Source: Ophiothrix spiculata
Lineage: Eukaryota > Echinodermata > Ophiuroidea > Amphilepidida > Ophiotrichidae
NCBI GenBank assembly: GCA_000969725.1
Contig: JXSR01S059890.1
Strand: one strand, 5' to 3'
DNA: 22,840 nt
Shown: one piece after another, positions 1 to 8,511 of the stretch
Position numbering within the stretch: the first letter of the stretch is position 1
Layout: each line of letters begins with the position of its first letter
Translations under genes and position numbers: made by a program
The notes under the pieces: generated by a model
Told to the model about the DNA's origin: nothing
Database searches by the model: none
The model's input: only the letters and a program-made list of their open reading frames with translations

Positions 1-428
1 TATGTGACCGTCCAGCCCGTATGAGCAGTAAATGCCAGAAACTTCATTTTGCACTACAGGTGAAAATACATGTCAAGGTCATAATTTGCCGAAATTGATT
101 TTTTGACAGATTCACAATTCTAGTGCTTACTACAAAATACCAGCAACGTTTCATTTCAAGAAAATGATAGGAAATGTGAAATATATTGGCATATTCTTAA
201 GACAATCAACAGAAACAATAGGGCTTACTAATCTTTGAACGCGTTTATCTCAGGTATACATTTTACTCCCTGACAACCTTTGACGGACCATAATTTGACT
301 TCTTGAAATCGTGTGAAGTTCATTAAGGTGTCATTTTAATCCTTAAGGCATGGTATTTGCAAATAACTAAAAAAGTGAAAATGACAAGAGCTGGCATTTA
401 CTGCTGTTTTGGGCTGGAAGGTCATATA
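1..428 (+). mobile_element. MITE family A, copy 1 (uninterrupted)
   Basis: The first bases, TATGTGACCGTCCAGCCC followed by a stretch ending GCAGTAAATGCCAG, recur in inverted form at 390-428 (GGCATTTACTGCTG...GGGCTGGAAGGTCATATA). This gives terminal inverted repeats of about 38 bp around a non-coding core. Almost the whole unit matches 7489-8511 in the opposite orientation, apart from an insertion there. No transposase reading frame is present, so it is a non-autonomous element. Termini ending in TATA fit a TA target, but the left flank is outside the window, so the target duplication cannot be checked. The superfamily is not recognised. Confidence 0.8.
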
Positions 429-745
429 TTTATAAGAGACGCATTGACTTCACTGTTAAGTCTTGATTTATTCAATCTCGTTCCCAGTTTTCTCATTGAA
501 GCAATCATCCTAGTCGGTGTAATGAAGCGCTAGTAATATCAAGTTTCTTTGATATTAGCGTAATTTCCTTCAAATAGTTTCGTTGTTTGTTGAAAGTGAC
601 TGAACGGTGTGTCATGTATTAGAAACATCGTACTGAATACAGAGCGATATGTGTGTTAATCTAAAAAACAAAACGAAAAAAAAAACCCAGAAAATAACAT
701 TTTAACAAGGTGTTTAAAGTAAAATTGATCAATAAATCTCTTTTA
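429..745 (+). repeat. Diverged dispersed repeat C, copy 1
   Basis: This stretch aligns, with gaps, to 4945-5265 in the same orientation. Shared blocks include GTGTAATGAAGCG, TAGTAATAT, GACTGAAC and GAATACAGAGCGATA, and later an AAAGTAAAAT block after a GGTGT motif. No long reading frame is conserved between the copies. The match starts exactly at the right edge of the family A MITE, which suggests the MITE inserted into an older copy of this repeat; the counterpart near 4937-4945 reads TGTATATAGA, a plausible TA-rich target. The class of the repeat is unknown. Confidence 0.6.
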
Positions 746-1551
746 CTAAATCTAACAACAACAATTGTTTTGCCATGGTGAGAATTAAGTACGTTATAAA
801 CATCGACAAATTCGCAATTGATCATGCCTTTATTGTTTAAAGACAAGGTGAAACGATCGAGTCACCTCATTTGAAACGCACTTTCAACGATGCAGTCGTC
901 ATATTTAGGCCACGGACCGACAGTCGAAATCGTTTACTTAATGTAACGCACATTGAGGAAGCGCAAAATATTGCCAGCATAATTAATTATCACAAAAATC
1001 AGTTCATCAGTTGCACTTAAGTGAAATATTTCTTGATAAATTATGTGAATATCTGTTTAAAAATGTATCCCGCGAATAATTCTGGAATTTTCTTTACGTG
1101 GTTTTGATTAGCTGTCGTATTATACATCGTGAAATATGGACCAATGACGAACGGTGGTCGGTAATTACGATGTCACATGGGAAATACAAAGAAAAACATG
1201 TCATGACGTAGGACAAAATTGAGCTTAGTAACTTTCATACTTTTTATGTTTTTTTCTAACTATAAAATCATCACTACAAAACATTGACAAGCAATTTATG
1301 AGAGTGTCTTTGTTGCATTGAAACAAAAACCCAAACTTGAAGCTAAACAATTTGGTCCGCGGTAAGATCGGTTAATTTCTACGAGCTGTCATCAGTTTCA
1401 AGAGGTTTTAAAATGCTTTCAAAGCACTATTCACTGGAATGCTTTAATAAAACTGCCGACGCATCTCATGATTTAAAAAAATCTAAACACTATCCACATT
1501 AATATCCTTGACACGATTAACAAAAGCTTCAGCGTTTAGATGTTCACTTTT
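746..1551. other. Non-coding stretch, nothing recognised
   Basis: AT-rich sequence without a supported gene, RNA gene or clear repeat structure. Stops are frequent in all frames. Confidence 0.6.
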
Positions 1552-1940
1552 ACCGATCACTGTTTCTACGCTTAGCATTTTGCACGTATGACTTGGAACA
1601 GTTTTCTTTTTTTAAGGGGTTTAATTTAAACTTTTTGCAAACATCCTGTTGTTTGATCATAATTGTATATATTTGTTTCTCATCAGGTATTATAATTCAA
1701 ATAACCATGACGCGAAGTTGAAGTTCACCGATCACTGTTCCTAGGCTTAGCATTTTGCACGTATGACTTGGAACAGTTTTCTTTCTTTTTTTAAGGGGGT
1801 TTAATTTTAACTTTTTGCAAACATCCTGTTGTTTGATCATATTTGTATATATTCGTTTCTCATCGGGTATTATAACTCAAGTAACCATGGACTTTCCCAT
1901 TTAGCTTGGATATAAACAAACAAGACGCAAAGTTGAATGT
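1552..1940 (+). repeat. Tandem duplication, 175-bp period, with an internal 36-bp length difference
   Basis: A block starting ACCGATCACTGTT at 1552 is repeated starting at 1727. Both copies contain TTAGCATTTTGCACGTATG, an A/T run ending in GGGG, and CTTTTTGCAAACATCCTG. Identity is high, so the duplication is fairly young. The second copy carries about 36 bp (ACTTTCCCATTTAGC...) between its CCATG and the GACGC(A/G)AAGTTGAA motif, where the first copy joins the two directly. The first copy probably lost this segment, because the related sequence at 11485 also has extra sequence before its AAGTTGA motif. Confidence 0.85.
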
Positions 1941-2160
1941 CCGATTTCCAGAAAATCTGTACAATAGTCTCTACTCTTTATTTCTGATCCTACTTTATCA
2001 AGATAAAAAATCTATTCAAAAACGTCTGGTCATGCTGATATTGTGTATACTTAGAATACGCAACAGAATCTGACGACATGGTTGGACTAAAGCAGAAGCA
2101 GTAATTGAATAAACACGAACGAAAGAATAAATAACCGCCTCCGCGTTTTTTTTTTCTTGA
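1924..2160 (+). repeat. Dispersed repeat E, copy 1
   Basis: It is similar in the same orientation to 11485-11715. Matching islands, in the same order, are AAGTTGA(A/G)TGTCCGA, a TTATCAA block, GCT(A/G)ATATTGTGTA(T/A)ACTTA and AATAAACAC followed by CGCG and a T-rich run. The copies are old and gapped. There is no coding potential. It begins inside the tail of the 175-bp tandem duplication, so the duplication probably involved part of this repeat. Confidence 0.5.
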
Positions 2161-3251
2161 TTTAACGTTGCATATAGGCGTTTACTAAATGATCTTGAAA
2201 TTTAACATCATTATATCCATAGTTAGTTATGTGAAATTACTGAAATGTTTTAGTGCTCAATAATAATTATTATTGTCTGTCCAAGTTAAATAGACCCTCG
2301 GTTTGTTGGATTTGTTCCACTAAATATCAGACTTGAAGAAAACTCGTGAAAGAAAAGTTGTTTGTCTTCTCATGACCCAACAGGGGTTTATGTTTATACT
2401 TTATCACAATTATAGATTTTTCGGATTCTATTCAAGTTTCATCAATTTTCGCCACAATCGAAAGAGTACTTTATTCACCAATATCAGCTTTCAAAAACTT
2501 TCAACGGACTATTCGATTTAACAAACAGGTATGCGCTAAATTGTAGATCTTCATATTTGACTTCATAATAGAATCATAGTAGAATAATTAGAACAAGTAG
2601 CGACGGCATGAGAATTGACAAGGGAACGTCGGGGGCATATGAAACAATATATTGATATCCCGGGCCGGGATTGATATGGGGGGTTTCGTGAGCAACAATG
2701 GTTCAAGGAAAAAATATGGAATTTGTGTAATCTATGTGAACTTTGATAATTTCAGCTAACAATGTTAACAATTGTGAATGTTGCTATATTTTGATTATTA
2801 ACGTAGTAAGTTATTAAAAAGGGAGAAACTGGGAGTAAAATGTTTGCCTCGGTGACAAAAAGTTTGAAGATGGGACATAATTTATATCTGTCACGGTGGG
2901 GGAATTCACTTACCCCATTCACCACCCCATCATACATTATACGCTAGATGAAACACCCGTCCCTTTGCGTATGTCTTTATCTTTATGTAGAGACAATCTG
3001 TTGTTTGTAACTCAGTTTTATTTATTTCATTGTTATCTATAGGGGAGTTAATTTCCAATTTTGTGACATTTTTATGATCACTTTGGTCTGCACCGATAAA
3101 CAAATATGTATTTTTAAGCGAAATTTACATTAAAGTAAGTAATGGTTAATACTCCCCAAACAACTGTATATTGAGGATAAGCAATCGAAACTTTATGTCG
3201 TGTTCAAAAACATTCGATATCGAGTTTGATTTAGACTGAACCAATGGCTTG
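2161..3251. other. Non-coding stretch, nothing firm
   Basis: No gene is supported. The 62-codon frame starting at 2333 and the minus-strand frame at 2752-2937 have no recognisable motif and are rich in residues expected from AT-rich DNA. A small GC-rich patch around 2655-2675 (CCCGGGCCGGGA) is flanked by TTGATAT on both sides, forming a short direct and inverted motif. Confidence 0.6.
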
Positions 3252-3396
3252 GGGCTCACTCACACATCATTGTATAGAGCCCAAAAGAACGAATAACGTA
3301 CAGTGTGTTAGTAATCGATATTCATGAGTTTCAATGACTGAAACAGTGTACGTTATTCGTTCGATTGGCTCTATATGGTAATATATGACTGAGCCC
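3252..3396. mobile_element. Snapback MITE with arms of about 60 bp
   Basis: The left arm (3252-3312, starting GGGCTCACTCA) is the imperfect reverse complement of the right arm (3337-3396, ending GACTGAGCCC). A central 16-bp block, GAACGAATAACGTACA (3287-3302), pairs perfectly with 3347-3362. The loop is only about 24 bp. There is no coding capacity. A transcript across it would fold into a long hairpin, so it could be a small-RNA source. No clear target-site duplication is visible. The superfamily is unknown. Confidence 0.8.
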
Positions 3397-3885
3397 GTAT
3401 TTGTCATTTATTGTTCCACTAGACCACCCGTCTTATGCTGGGTGACACGAGTAATAAATTATACGTGCTTAGATTTGTATTATTATATAAACTTTATATC
3501 AACCCATTTATATCAACAAAATTCTTATAAAAATGAGTTTAATCAACCCCGTTTTAATCACAGTATCGCATTGCGTGTCCCTTCTCCAATATTTATTCTC
3601 CTTGGCTATAGTTTCTTTAAAATACCACTCTTGGACAATTATAAGTCATATTTCTCTATTATTTTGACTTTTCACCTCAAAAAGAACTCATATTCAATTA
3701 TAGTTGAATGAATTGGACCTGGTGTGAAAGTAATCGTAGTCCCCCTGAAATAGTAGTCCACCTTCCATAGACCATAACGAAATAAAGCGTGAAGCTAATG
3801 TTGCGTGAGAGTTGTTAGCCTATGCTTCACTGTATAACCCTGACAATTAGAATGAATCAAAGCAACAGCAGCCAATTGGAATTTC
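3397..3885. other. Non-coding stretch
   Basis: A 108-codon frame runs from 3385 to 3711, but its first codons lie in the snapback MITE. Its composition (Y, F, I, N and S rich) is what AT-rich random sequence gives, and no domain is recognised. No other structure is evident. Confidence 0.5.
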
Positions 3886-3901
3886 GGGTTACCGGTAACC
3901 C
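3886..3901. repeat. Perfect 16-bp palindrome GGGTTACCGGTAACCC
   Basis: The sequence equals its own reverse complement over 16 bp and is GC-richer than its surroundings. It could be a dimeric-factor binding site or a remnant transposon terminus. A single occurrence carries little weight. Confidence 0.7.
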
Positions 3902-3969
3902 AAGAAAAGAACAATTGTGTCTCTATTTCAACATTTCTTTATTTTGATAAAATAATAGCAGCTGTAAGT

Positions 3970-4745
3970 TTGTATGGGCATGCTATTCCTGTAACACCAA
4001 CATATTGTCATGTGTTGACAAAGGCGAGGTTCAAAATCAGGATGATGGACAGTCCCTTTAATGCTTGCCCAGTGACTTTGCTCCAATATTCTAATTGCAT
4101 ATACGAACTTGCTCAGATCATTGCACTGTTGCAAATCTGTTTGTATATGAGTGAGAAAAAATGGATTAATGCAAACAAGATATAATATGCAGAGAATCAT
4201 TGTCGGATCTGCTTCAAAGGGTTTGTCACTTAGTTTGGATTATAATTTATAAAAGGGATATTGAATCGGGCTTTTTGTATCGTGTAGCTATGTTTATGCA
4301 AACTATTTTAACATGAAGGATATGGTGGATAAACAGCTTACTAGTATTTTTAGTCATGTTGAATTATCTTATAAGTTAATACTCTTCTTATGATATCAGT
4401 GCAAAATACTTATTCTCTTCTACAGTACTTCGAATTAAAAACAAAAACCAAAACACAGTGATTGCTCTTTGTAATGATGTTATAATGAAGAGGAAAAGTA
4501 TATTTTAGGTCCTATCAACAATTTAACCAAAGCCTTAATCCTAAAGACTCACCCTAACTTAAACCTTCCCCCCTACCCCAACCCAAATCTTGACGCTAAC
4601 CCTAATCCTAACCTTAATCCTTAAATACTAAGTACATTTGGTCAAGAAGAACATATAATAATTGCTTTATTTTTGTTTCGAACTGATGATTTTCTACCCG
4701 AAATGACCCTCCTGTACAGCTAATAGTTATGTTGCTTTTATTCAA
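3970..4745 (+). repeat. Dispersed repeat F, copy 1
   Basis: From about 4085 this stretch aligns in the same orientation with 19477-19925. Shared blocks are AATATTCTAATTGCATA, GCTCAGATCATTGCACTGTT, ATGGATTAATGCAA, ATTGTCGGATCTGCTTCAAAG, and a late block with AATGACCC(T/C)C and ATAGTTAT. The 3970-4085 part is placed here only by continuity; it holds GGACAGTCCCTTTAATG, a terminus-like motif. Overlapping reading frames on both strands (3928-4200) are not conserved in the second copy, so I do not call a gene. Confidence 0.6.
4546..4622. repeat. Degenerate telomere-like CCCTAA tract
   Basis: Loosely repeated CCCTAA, CCTAAC and CTTAATC words occur here (for example CTAACCCTAATCCTAACC). It is absent from the matching part of repeat F at 19700-19860, so it was gained after the two copies separated. 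It is too degenerate to show true interstitial telomere origin. Confidence 0.4.
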
Positions 4746-4944
4746 TCATTTCCATTTGGTACAGGCTACACTCTCTGTGACAACAGAAAACTAGCCATAT
4801 ACACCAGGTTCGTAGTTGTAGGTATTATAGTTACGTATGAATACCATCTGAACTTGCGCTGTCGTGCCAAGAACCGCTCCAATATCGGTTCTATCAGTAT
4901 TTTCGTCTGATTTTTAACGATCGCCATTTACATGATGCATGTAT

Positions 4945-5265
4945 ATAGATACAGTGACTTCAGTTTTCAAGCCTTGATTTATTGTACTGATTGTATTTCG
5001 TTTCCTCCTCTTAACATTCTGAATTAGCCCACGCAGTGTAATGAAGCGTTAGTAATATATAATTCCTTTGACATCAGCTATTTCCTTCCTTTCCATACTA
5101 TGGTTGTTTGCCGAAATTGACTGAACAGTTTATTTTTTGTTCGAAACATCGTGCTGAATACAGAGCGATACGTTTGTTATCCTTAGTTTTCAAATCTGAA
5201 TAAAACGGAAAAGGAAAACGACCTTTTACCCAGGTGTGCAAAGTAAAATACTGCGGAGTAAATAG
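4945..5265 (+). repeat. Dispersed repeat C, copy 2
   Basis: This is the counterpart of 429-745, with the same order of islands (TGACTTCA, CTTGATTTATT, GTGTAATGAAGCG, GAATACAGAGCGATA, AAAGTAAAAT). It lacks the family A MITE found at the left edge of the other copy. There is no conserved open frame. Confidence 0.6.
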
Positions 5266-5460
5266 GGTAAATATGTTACCGGTATCTTATTTAAACGAGA
5301 AAACCTTTGTAACAGTAGAAAAAGACTTGTTAACCTTTAATTTTACTAATGTAAACATTTTGTATCAACATATTTTGTATATAGAATGTATACCAAGTTG
5401 AATATATGATGCAAATCGCATATACTACGTACTGTTATTTAAGGAAAAAATGTTACACCT

Positions 5461-5725
5461 TACACTCTTAAAATTATCTTACTCTTGTTGAGTAAAAACT
5501 TACTCAACGGTCACAGCTCATTGTGTTGAGTAAAATCTTACTCAACGTTGGATAAACTTTACTCAACGTTGGGTAAACTTTGCTCAACGTTGAGTAAGAT
5601 GTGCTCAACATTGAGTAATATTGACTTAACCGAGTAAGATTTTACTCAATTTTGAGTAAGATTTTACTTAATAATGAGCTGTGACCTTTTTACTCAACAA
5701 AGAGTAAAATAATTTTTAGAGTGTA
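5461..5725. mobile_element. Foldback element built from GAGTAAA / ACTCAAC motifs
   Basis: The left end TACACTCTTAAAATTATCTT and the right end (reading inward, TACACTCTAAAAATTATTTT) are inverted copies. The inversion continues inward through a GAGTAAAA motif and the block GGTCACAGCTC (5509-5519), which pairs with GAGCTGTGACC (5676-5686). The middle consists of short units such as ACTCAACGTTG and GAGTAAGATTTTACTC in both orientations, so nearly the whole 265 bp can fold on itself. It has no coding capacity. A TA dinucleotide is present at both ends, which fits TA target duplication but does not prove it. Confidence 0.8.
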
Positions 5726-6208
5726 CGTTATATTGCAAGTATGACAATTGGCGATACACTCCTAGAGAACAGGATCCTATTGTAAAACAATTGACAGATA
5801 TCCTTATTTGATATGTAGTATTTAAATATTTATATGCATTAAACATTAGAGAGATAAACAGTTTGACGATTTTGTTGCCAGAAATTTTGTTAACGATTTT
5901 AGTAATTAGCAGCTCAAGAATAAAAAAATAGTTAGCTACATTTGTGATATCCTTTCATGGACAGTTATATATATGGCGTATAAAATCGTGAAAATGTAAC
6001 TTTGTTCTGCAAAGTACAGCTTCAGGTTATTGCGAACTTTTTCTTCCATCTATCGAACTCTTTACTCAGATGTGTTGGACTTTAGTCAGCATCCAGTACC
6101 TCTCCAGTATGGATACAAGTCACCCTTCAAAAGAACACCTTTACAGAAACATCTTTATGCACGTTTTTGCTTTCAAAAAATAGATTTGATTCATTTCATT
6201 TACCGGAA
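5726..6208. other. Non-coding stretch, nothing recognised
   Basis: AT-rich sequence. The 62-codon frame at 6030-6218 has no recognised motif and runs into the tRNA-derived segment, so it is not called. Confidence 0.5.
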
Positions 6209-6330
6209 AGCGGGTTAGCGCAGCTGTACTTCCTTTGCTTTATACCAATGATTCCCTGACTCGATTCTCGGTCCCGGTTTAATGAGACTGAGTGTTTCTC
6301 ATAATCAGGAGTCCGGGTCTAATTAAACTA
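6209..6330 (+). mobile_element. tRNA-derived SINE-like head (degenerate)
   Basis: TAGCGCAGCTG (6216-6226) matches the RNA polymerase III A box TRGYNNANNNG at every fixed position. GACTCGATTCT (6258-6268) is a degraded B box (consensus GGTTCGANNCC). The start-to-start spacing of 42 bp is as in a tRNA gene. Taking position 1 at 6209, five of seven acceptor pairs with 6273-6279 can form. A downstream GAGTCCGGGTCTAATTAAAC resembles the GGTCCCGGTTTAATGAGAC beside the B box. The 3' limit is uncertain and no tail is evident. It could instead be an old tRNA pseudogene. Confidence 0.45.
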
Positions 6331-6835
6331 CACGGAATAAGTCGCAATCAATGATTTATTACATATACAAGTATGTTCTACACAAGTGAATTGCAGCTAG
6401 GACACTCAGTCACACGAACGCTGTATTTCATTACACTTCTCCAAGTTCTGCGGTCTTCCTCCTGCATCTAAAATTGATTAAAGAAAGATTGGACCAAATT
6501 GAAAATAACCTTCATCAGAGTCTTTCTTAGGTTGCCCTTAGCGAATAGCCTAAAGAATTCCTTCTTCCTTTGTTTCTTTTCTCTCTCATAACTTTAAGAG
6601 TTAAATACCAATTGTGTATTCTCATTTTCGTTGTGTCTTTCTAAAGTGCTATAAGTGAATAGGGAGTCAAAATGTTCGAATTATGGCATGATCATGATTA
6701 AGTCAGCTTACTTTATAGTATTCACCTGCTAACAAAATCACATAAACTGCCAAGATTATACAAATATTGCATGTTGCCTATTTTACCAAAATCCCTATCA
6801 AACATGCCTCGATATATGTCGATATAGCTGATATT
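6331..6835. other. Non-coding stretch, possibly SINE body at its start
   Basis: No gene is supported. The first 150 bp may be the body of the tRNA-derived element to its left, but I have no second copy in the window to define it. Confidence 0.4.
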
Positions 6836-7077
6836 TGAAGCCAAAATATATCACAATGTATCTATAGATAAAATTTGCAAAATAAGTAACTACATTGAAT
6901 TTAAAGGTAACAATTTGTAACAAAATACCACATTGTATTTAAAAGTAACATTTTCAACAAGAAAATGTACCATGTTATATATATGTCAGAACTATCTGCA
7001 ACAAGATATCACAGTATACATATTTTGAAGCCAAATTTGCAATGAGATGCAGAAGATTGCATTTTAAGCTTATTGTG
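6836..7077. repeat. Degenerate tandem array, unit about 40 bp
   Basis: Related units begin with T(G/T)(C/T)AA-type words at 6876, 6916, 6953, 6997 and 7038 (spacings 40, 37, 44 and 41). Each is followed by an A-rich stretch and a CA(C/T)(A/T)-(T/G)TAT block (ATCACAATGTAT, ACCACATTGTAT, TACCATGTTAT, ATCACAGTATA). The phrase TTTGAAGCCAAA occurs near both ends. The array is old and A/T-rich, so exact unit borders are soft. Confidence 0.5.
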
Positions 7078-7488
7078 TTAACCCGTAACTGTATCTATTC
7101 ACTGGAATCAATAAGTATCTAATCCCCACTTAAACAATTCCAATCTGAAACATTTTTTTTTTGTGATACACGAGAGAAAGCAAAAGTCTAAAAATGTCCT
7201 CTTTGCTTTTCATTTTCCTCGTAAACTAGTAAATTTTATACCTAAAACCTATGATTTTAATGCGATAATTTACGAATCATTTCGACTGACCTGCTGTTTG
7301 CAAAGGTTATACATCTGTAACAATTGAAGATTGATTGATTTATTTATAAGCCCAAAATAAATTAATAGCTCTAAACGAAAAAAAAAACCCGTAAAACAAA
7401 CAATAGAAATTTCGTTTCTGGCCGTCAAACCTGATCGTTTGGCAAAGTTCTTGAAATAACTTCCTAAAGCAACATATACCTTATCCGA
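7078..7488. other. Non-coding stretch, nothing recognised
   Basis: No gene, RNA or repeat is supported. The minus-strand 90-codon frame (7270-7542) runs into the family A MITE and has no recognised domain. Confidence 0.5.
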
Positions 7489-7581
7489 TATGTGACCGTC
7501 CATCCCAAACCACCCGTATATGCTACCTCTTGTCATTTTCACTTTTATAAGTATTTGTAGAGACCATGCTTTAAGGTTTAG

Positions 7582-8194
7582 CCCTTGTTCTCCGAAGGTG
7601 GAGGGGGAGTGGGGGGGGGGGGAGGGGTTGTTGCACCCCCCCTCTTAGGTTTTTTCCCTGCTTCATAAAAACGCAAAAGCAACCGGCCCAGGCATTTGGC
7701 TAATCTCTTTTGCATCCTTTGCGGTCATTTTGATGAAAAAACTAGGGGGTACCACATAAGGTGGGGTTAGGGTAGGCCGTCAAAGTTGGGGTGTAGGGGG
7801 AGGGGTGGTGAAATCCCGGAAGTTTTTAGGTCACCATTTTGAAAATGTTATGCATGCTATAAGACTCAAACTTACACACATGTTAGAATTATCATTTCCC
7901 GTCTATTTAGGAAAAAACCGTTTTTTAGAACTTTTATAGCAAAATTTTGATTGTGGTGGCCATTTTTGCTATAATGCAATTTTGACAGATTTTCCAATTC
8001 GAAAATATTTTATGACGTCATAATTACATAACGCCTTGGCTGATTTTGGTATCACTGGATAGGGGAGGATCATACCTATCTATTAATAGCAAAACTAAGT
8101 TCATTGGGGGCTCCGTTCCAAAATATTAGGTTGCAACAACACCCCCCCCCCCACTTCGGAGAACGTGTTACAAAATAGCTTAAGAGAACAAGGG
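7582..8194 (+). mobile_element. piggyBac-like MITE family B, copy 1 (613 bp)
   Basis: The element begins CCCTTGTTCTC and ends GAGAACAAGGG, a perfect 11-bp terminal inverted repeat. A subterminal inverted motif CTCCGAAG / CTTCGGAG lies next to G-rich and C-rich runs. It is flanked by TTAG (7578-7581, one change from TTAA) and TTAA (8195-8198). The uninterrupted family A copy has a single TTAA at this point. TTAA duplication with CCC...GGG ends is the hallmark of piggyBac elements (Kolobok also uses TTAA). No transposase is encoded, so mobility would need a transposase from elsewhere. A second copy lies at 18278. Confidence 0.85.
8013..8020. promoter_or_regulatory. CRE-type octamer TGACGTCA inside MITE family B copy 1
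   Basis: A full palindromic ATF/CREB recognition octamer followed by TAATTAC(A/G)TAACGCC. The same context is kept in copy 2 at 18651-18658. Whether it is bound is unknown. Confidence 0.35.
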
Positions 8195-8511
8195 TTAAAA
8201 TGACACCTTAATAAACTTAACTCGATTTTCAGAAGTCAAGTTATGGTCTGTCTTAGGTTGTCAGGGAGTAAAACGTATAACTGAGATAAAGCGTCGAAAA
8301 AAAAATAAGCCCTATGTTTTCTGTTGATTGTCTTAAAACATTTTCACATTTGCTATCATTTACTTTGCTGGTATTTTGTAGTAAGCATACGGAATGTGAA
8401 TCTGTCAAAAAATAAAATTCGGCAAATTACGACCTTGACATGTATTTTCACCTGTAGCCAAAAAATGAAGTTTCTGGTATTTACGGCTCATACGGGCTGG
8501 ACTTCCACTTA

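Larger units (their letters stand above)
7489..8511 (-). mobile_element. MITE family A, copy 2, split by a family B insertion
   Basis: The left end TATGTGACCGTCC at 7489 and the right end GGGCTGGAC...CCACTTA at 8511 are the inverted termini of this family. 7489-7577 and 8199-8511 together match the reverse complement of 1-428, including TTGTCAGGGAGTAAAA and TTTCTGTTGATTGTCTTAA. Removing 7582-8198 restores colinearity with copy 1. The element is non-coding; the 66-codon plus-strand frame inside it (8324-8524) is incidental. Confidence 0.8.

Noticed and set aside
2655-2675. CCCGGGCCGGGA patch as a possible transposon end
   Set aside because: It is short, with no partner end or second copy in the window.
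3385-3711. 108-codon plus-strand open frame
   Set aside because: It starts inside the snapback MITE, has AT-driven composition and shows no recognisable domain.
3928-4200. 90-codon minus-strand and 71-codon plus-strand overlapping frames
   Set aside because: They lie within dispersed repeat F, and neither frame is kept in the second copy near 19477.
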